A program made the position numbers and the translations under genes. 16,590 nucleotides of DNA from Ignavibacteria bacterium (GTDB lineage Bacteria > Bacteroidota > Ignavibacteria > Ignavibacteriales > Melioribacteraceae). Below, piece by piece: positions 14,198-16,590 of the stretch (the stretch's first letter is position 1; each line of letters opens with the position of its first letter). The notes under the pieces are model-generated. The model worked only from the letters and a program-made list of their open reading frames with translations, was not told the origin of the DNA and ran no database searches. The DNA is taken from NCBI GenBank assembly GCA_003233295.1, contig QILJ01000337.1, forward strand, positions 1 through 16,590, given 5' to 3'.

Positions 14198-16590
14198 CTA
14201 TTTCAAAAGGATCATTTTTCTACTTTGAACAAATTCTCCACTTCGCAGACTATAGAAATATATACCAGAAGTCAATTTACTTGCATCAAACTCGACTTCA
14301 TAATTACCAGGCTGCTGCTGTTTGTTTACGAGAGTTGCCACTTCTCTACCGAGTATGTCGTAAACCTTTAATGTTACCAACCCACCCCTTCCGTCCCCTC
14401 CTTGGAGGGGAAACTTGGCAATGGAATATTTTATTTTTGTACTCGGATTGAATGGATTGGGATAATTTTGTTCAAGACCAAATTTGCTAGGAACATTATC
14501 TTTGTTTTCAACCGAAACAACTAAATTTTGATATTCAAATATTTCGATATCGTCGATGTACCATCCGTCTTCTTCAACATATTCATCGGATTTGAGTTGA
14601 AATCTTAATAAAATATTATCATTTGTAAACTGAGCTAGATCGATTATTTCCTTAACCCAATCACTAACTTTTCCGTCATATACCGGTTTTCCGGACGGCT
14701 GAAAAGCTCCTGCTCCTACAGTTGAAAAATCTCCTCCAAGTGGGGTCCAAGTATTACCGCTATCAGCAGAGATCAAAACTTGTCCATAGTCCCAACCTTT
14801 TTCAATATAGAACTTTGTTCTAAACGACAAAAAAGGTTTTGCAATTTCTGAGAGATCGATCTCTGTTTTCTTGGTCAATGTGACGTTTGAGTTTGATAAA
14901 TAAGCCCCATTTTTACTATCGGTAAAAGAGAAAGGCGAACTATAGAAATCGTTGGTGGTCAACTCCCATTGAGCACTAACATTCGATTCTGAAATCCAAT
15001 CATTCATTGACGATGCATCATCGGCAAAGTAAATTTTCGGGACACCGACAACTAGCGATACATGCTCAGTAGATAAAAGCAAGTTTCCCGTATACACTTT
15101 AACAGTTAGTTCAATACTTTCTCCGGCAACTACACTATCTGAAATTACAAATTTCGCTGCATCGGGAAAAGACGCTTCTTCTCGTGATTCAAGTTTTGCT
15201 ATTTCGATATAATCTTGAGAAACTGATATCTGATCACTTTCCGAGGTTACCTGCATCCTTATATTATCTGCAGTTTGTAATCCTTTATTCTTTAGAGTAA
15301 TAGAGATTTTACCGCTGTCGCCCGCAGAATAATATTCTTGATCAAACTTAACCTTTTCGGCATTGACAAATCCGCCGGAAACCCAAGATAAATACAAATT
15401 CGGATATACGTTTTCTTCAGCAAGCGGAATTATTTTATCTTCACTTGGCCAAAAACTGTTACCCACTTCTGGTGTCATTGCAAGTATTTTATTTTTCTCC
15501 GTCTGCTCACCATAAAACCAATCATCCGAATCACCGTTAACTGCATAAATAATATCAGAAGAAAATCCCCAAGTGTAATTATTGTACTGAGTCATATCGG
15601 AAGCAATATCTCTGTAAAATAGTGAATCATGAGTTTCTTCAGGAATATATCCCCAAGGAGTAATAAGCAGATTGCTGTAAGTGTGATAATTAAGCGCTAG
15701 TTTAAAGTCATGAGCAATACAGAATTGTCTTACGGTTTCTGTTTCCGGCTCTGAAAACGAAGCGGTACCACGATAAATTGCAGAGGTTGAATCATTACTT
15801 GAACCAGAATTATCATAAGCCCATTTATATCCGTAATTTCTGTTGATATCTACTCCGTCATTACTTTCGTTAAAAACTCCATCATCGTCATTATCCCTTT
15901 TATTCTTGCGCCACATTCCACCGCCGTTAGGGTTGTTTTCTTCATTGTATCTATATCCGTCAACATTAACAACCGGTATAAAATAAAATTCCCTATTTTC
16001 AACTAAATACGTAACCTCACTATCAGTACCGTAATTCTCCAGCAGATAATACATAAAATAGATCATCTGCATCATACTTTCCGGTTCGCGGGCATGATGT
16101 AATGCAGTATAAAGTACTTCCGGTTCATCTTCGTCCACATTCGGATTATCCGAAATTTTTACAGCATAAATCGGTCTGTTTTCAACTGAATGTCCGATGC
16201 TGTCTTTCTCCGTAATCAAGTTCGGATACGCTGCGTACATTTCATCCAGTTTCTGAATAACTTCATCCAAAGTATAGTATCCGCCCATAGAACCGTAATC
16301 GAAACCGGTTACTCCATACTGTTGAGCGGTTTTCATCAAGCTCGCTTTTTTATCAAAACTACGTAGCTCTTGCTGCGCAGAATAGTACTTGTACCAATCA
16401 TAGATCAATACTTTGTACCGGAGTGAACTACTCTGCAGATGTGCAAACTGAACTTCATCTAAAAAAACATCAATGGACTTATCCCTATTAAAATGTGCAT
16501 GGTCAATCTCCAAACCGGCTGAATTAAGCTGACCGGCACTATTTATTTCATTTAGATAAATTTTTACTTTTTTATAGTTTTGAGAAAAAA
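14198..16590 (-). CDS. Secreted M14 zinc carboxypeptidase with T9SS sorting domain, N-terminus cut by window edge
   Basis: The frame is open from the right edge (16590) to TAG at 14198, 796 residues visible; the TTG at 16513 is an internal Leu, not a start. The signal peptide and true start lie outside. Visible order: a propeptide-like region (to about 16320); the M14 catalytic domain with zinc ligands His (16094-16096) and Glu (16085-16087) in HHARE and His (15683-15685) in NYHTYSN; the DINRNYG substrate-binding block; and the catalytic Glu (15467-15469) in TPEVG. An Asp-rich loop (DNDDDG, then GVD) precedes DINRN. Then comes a CARDB/Ig-like beta-sandwich (about 15370-15045), an InhA/MAM-like beta-sandwich (about 15025-14530, SADSGNTW and DGWYIDDIEIFE), and a T9SS type A sorting domain (14467-14201) starting NYPNPFNPSTK. 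The protein is predicted to be exported, cross the outer membrane by T9SS and digest external peptides. A palindromic repeat lies in frame within the sorting domain. Confidence 0.95.
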   Translation of the reverse strand, partial: FSQNYKKVKIYLNEINSAGQLNSAGLEIDHAHFNRDKSIDVFLDEVQFAHLQSSSLRYKVLIYDWYKYYSAQQELRSFDKKASLMKTAQQYGVTGFDYGSMGGYYTLDEVIQKLDEMYAAYPNLITEKDSIGHSVENRPIYAVKISDNPNVDEDEPEVLYTALHHAREPESMMQMIYFMYYLLENYGTDSEVTYLVENREFYFIPVVNVDGYRYNEENNPNGGGMWRKNKRDNDDDGVFNESNDGVDINRNYGYKWAYDNSGSSNDSTSAIYRGTASFSEPETETVRQFCIAHDFKLALNYHTYSNLLITPWGYIPEETHDSLFYRDIASDMTQYNNYTWGFSSDIIYAVNGDSDDWFYGEQTEKNKILAMTPEVGNSFWPSEDKIIPLAEENVYPNLYLSWVSGGFVNAEKVKFDQEYYSAGDSGKISITLKNKGLQTADNIRMQVTSESDQISVSQDYIEIAKLESREEASFPDAAKFVISDSVVAGESIELTVKVYTGNLLLSTEHVSLVVGVPKIYFADDASSMNDWISESNVSAQWELTTNDFYSSPFSFTDSKNGAYLSNSNVTLTKKTEIDLSEIAKPFLSFRTKFYIEKGWDYGQVLISADSGNTWTPLGGDFSTVGAGAFQPSGKPVYDGKVSDWVKEIIDLAQFTNDNILLRFQLKSDEYVEEDGWYIDDIEIFEYQNLVVSVENKDNVPSKFGLEQNYPNPFNPSTKIKYSIAKFPLQGGDGRGGLVTLKVYDILGREVATLVNKQQQPGNYEVEFDASKLTSGIYFYSLRSGEFVQSRKMILLK
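14378..14416 (-). repeat. GC-rich palindromic element inserted in frame in the sorting domain
   Basis: The core TCCCCTCC-TT-GGAGGGGA (14394-14411, plus-strand reading) is a near-perfect palindrome with 8-nt arms, flanked by CCCACCCCTTCCG. It is far richer in GC than its AT-rich surroundings. It encodes 13 residues (KFPLQGGDGRGGL) between KYSIA and VTLKVYDILG, where T9SS tails normally have only a short turn. It resembles the short palindromic repeats scattered in FCB-group genomes (from memory, not searched). It is the only copy I see in this window. Confidence 0.65.

Noticed and set aside
16511..16513. TTG as start of the M14 peptidase
   Set aside because: The frame is open to the window edge and the upstream residues (KVKIYLNEINSAGQLNSAG) look like the propeptide of this family, so this is an internal leucine.
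1..16590. CRISPR arrays, tRNA genes, IS elements, prophage genes
   Set aside because: No regularly spaced repeats, no tRNA-like cloverleaf and no transposase or phage-like frames were seen on either strand; the gaps between genes are at most 159 nt.

Overview
The window is a gene-dense chromosomal segment in which every gene I can support (14 in all) lies on the minus strand. It looks like a free-living bacterium of the FCB group, most likely Ignavibacteria (Ignavibacterium/Melioribacter-like) or a close Bacteroidota relative. The evidence is the low-GC, lysine- and isoleucine-rich coding; the right-edge peptidase, which ends in a type IX secretion (T9SS) type A sorting domain with the NYPNPFNPSTKI signature typical of Ignavibacteria; an IF2 with a long charged linker; and a nusA-infB junction without ylxR/ylxQ. 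The phylum call is inference from these motifs, not from a database search.

Reading in the direction of transcription (high to low coordinates): (1) a secreted M14 zinc carboxypeptidase, cut by the right edge, with accessory beta-sandwich domains and a T9SS tail (14198-16590). (2) A 159-nt gap with a candidate promoter and a strong terminator-like hairpin that ends only 6 nt before rimP. (3) The conserved translation/transcription operon rimP-nusA-infB-rbfA-truB-ribF-rpsO-pnp (14038 down to 5275), with very tight or overlapping junctions (infB/rbfA share a base, rbfA/truB overlap by 11 nt, truB/ribF abut). (4) An intrinsic terminator after pnp. (5) A second co-directional group, dusB-rng-tal-gcvT-comB (5201 down to 1), with comB cut by the left edge.

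Functionally the core operon links ribosome assembly and initiation (RimP, RbfA, IF2, uS15), tRNA modification (TruB, then DusB), transcription elongation/termination (NusA), and RNA decay (PNPase, then RNase G). The tail adds FAD synthesis (RibF), a pentose-phosphate transaldolase, the glycine-cleavage T-protein and a ComB-family phosphatase. No tRNA, rRNA, CRISPR, IS element or phage gene was seen, and no stretch over 300 nt lacks a gene.

I did not find a wholly new system. The points most worth checking are a GC-rich palindromic repeat inserted in frame in the peptidase's sorting domain, the terminator-like hairpin abutting the rimP start (a possible NusA-responsive attenuator of the nusA operon), an atypical catalytic-loop motif and TTG start in dusB, and active-site residues that make the FSA-like protein a transaldolase.
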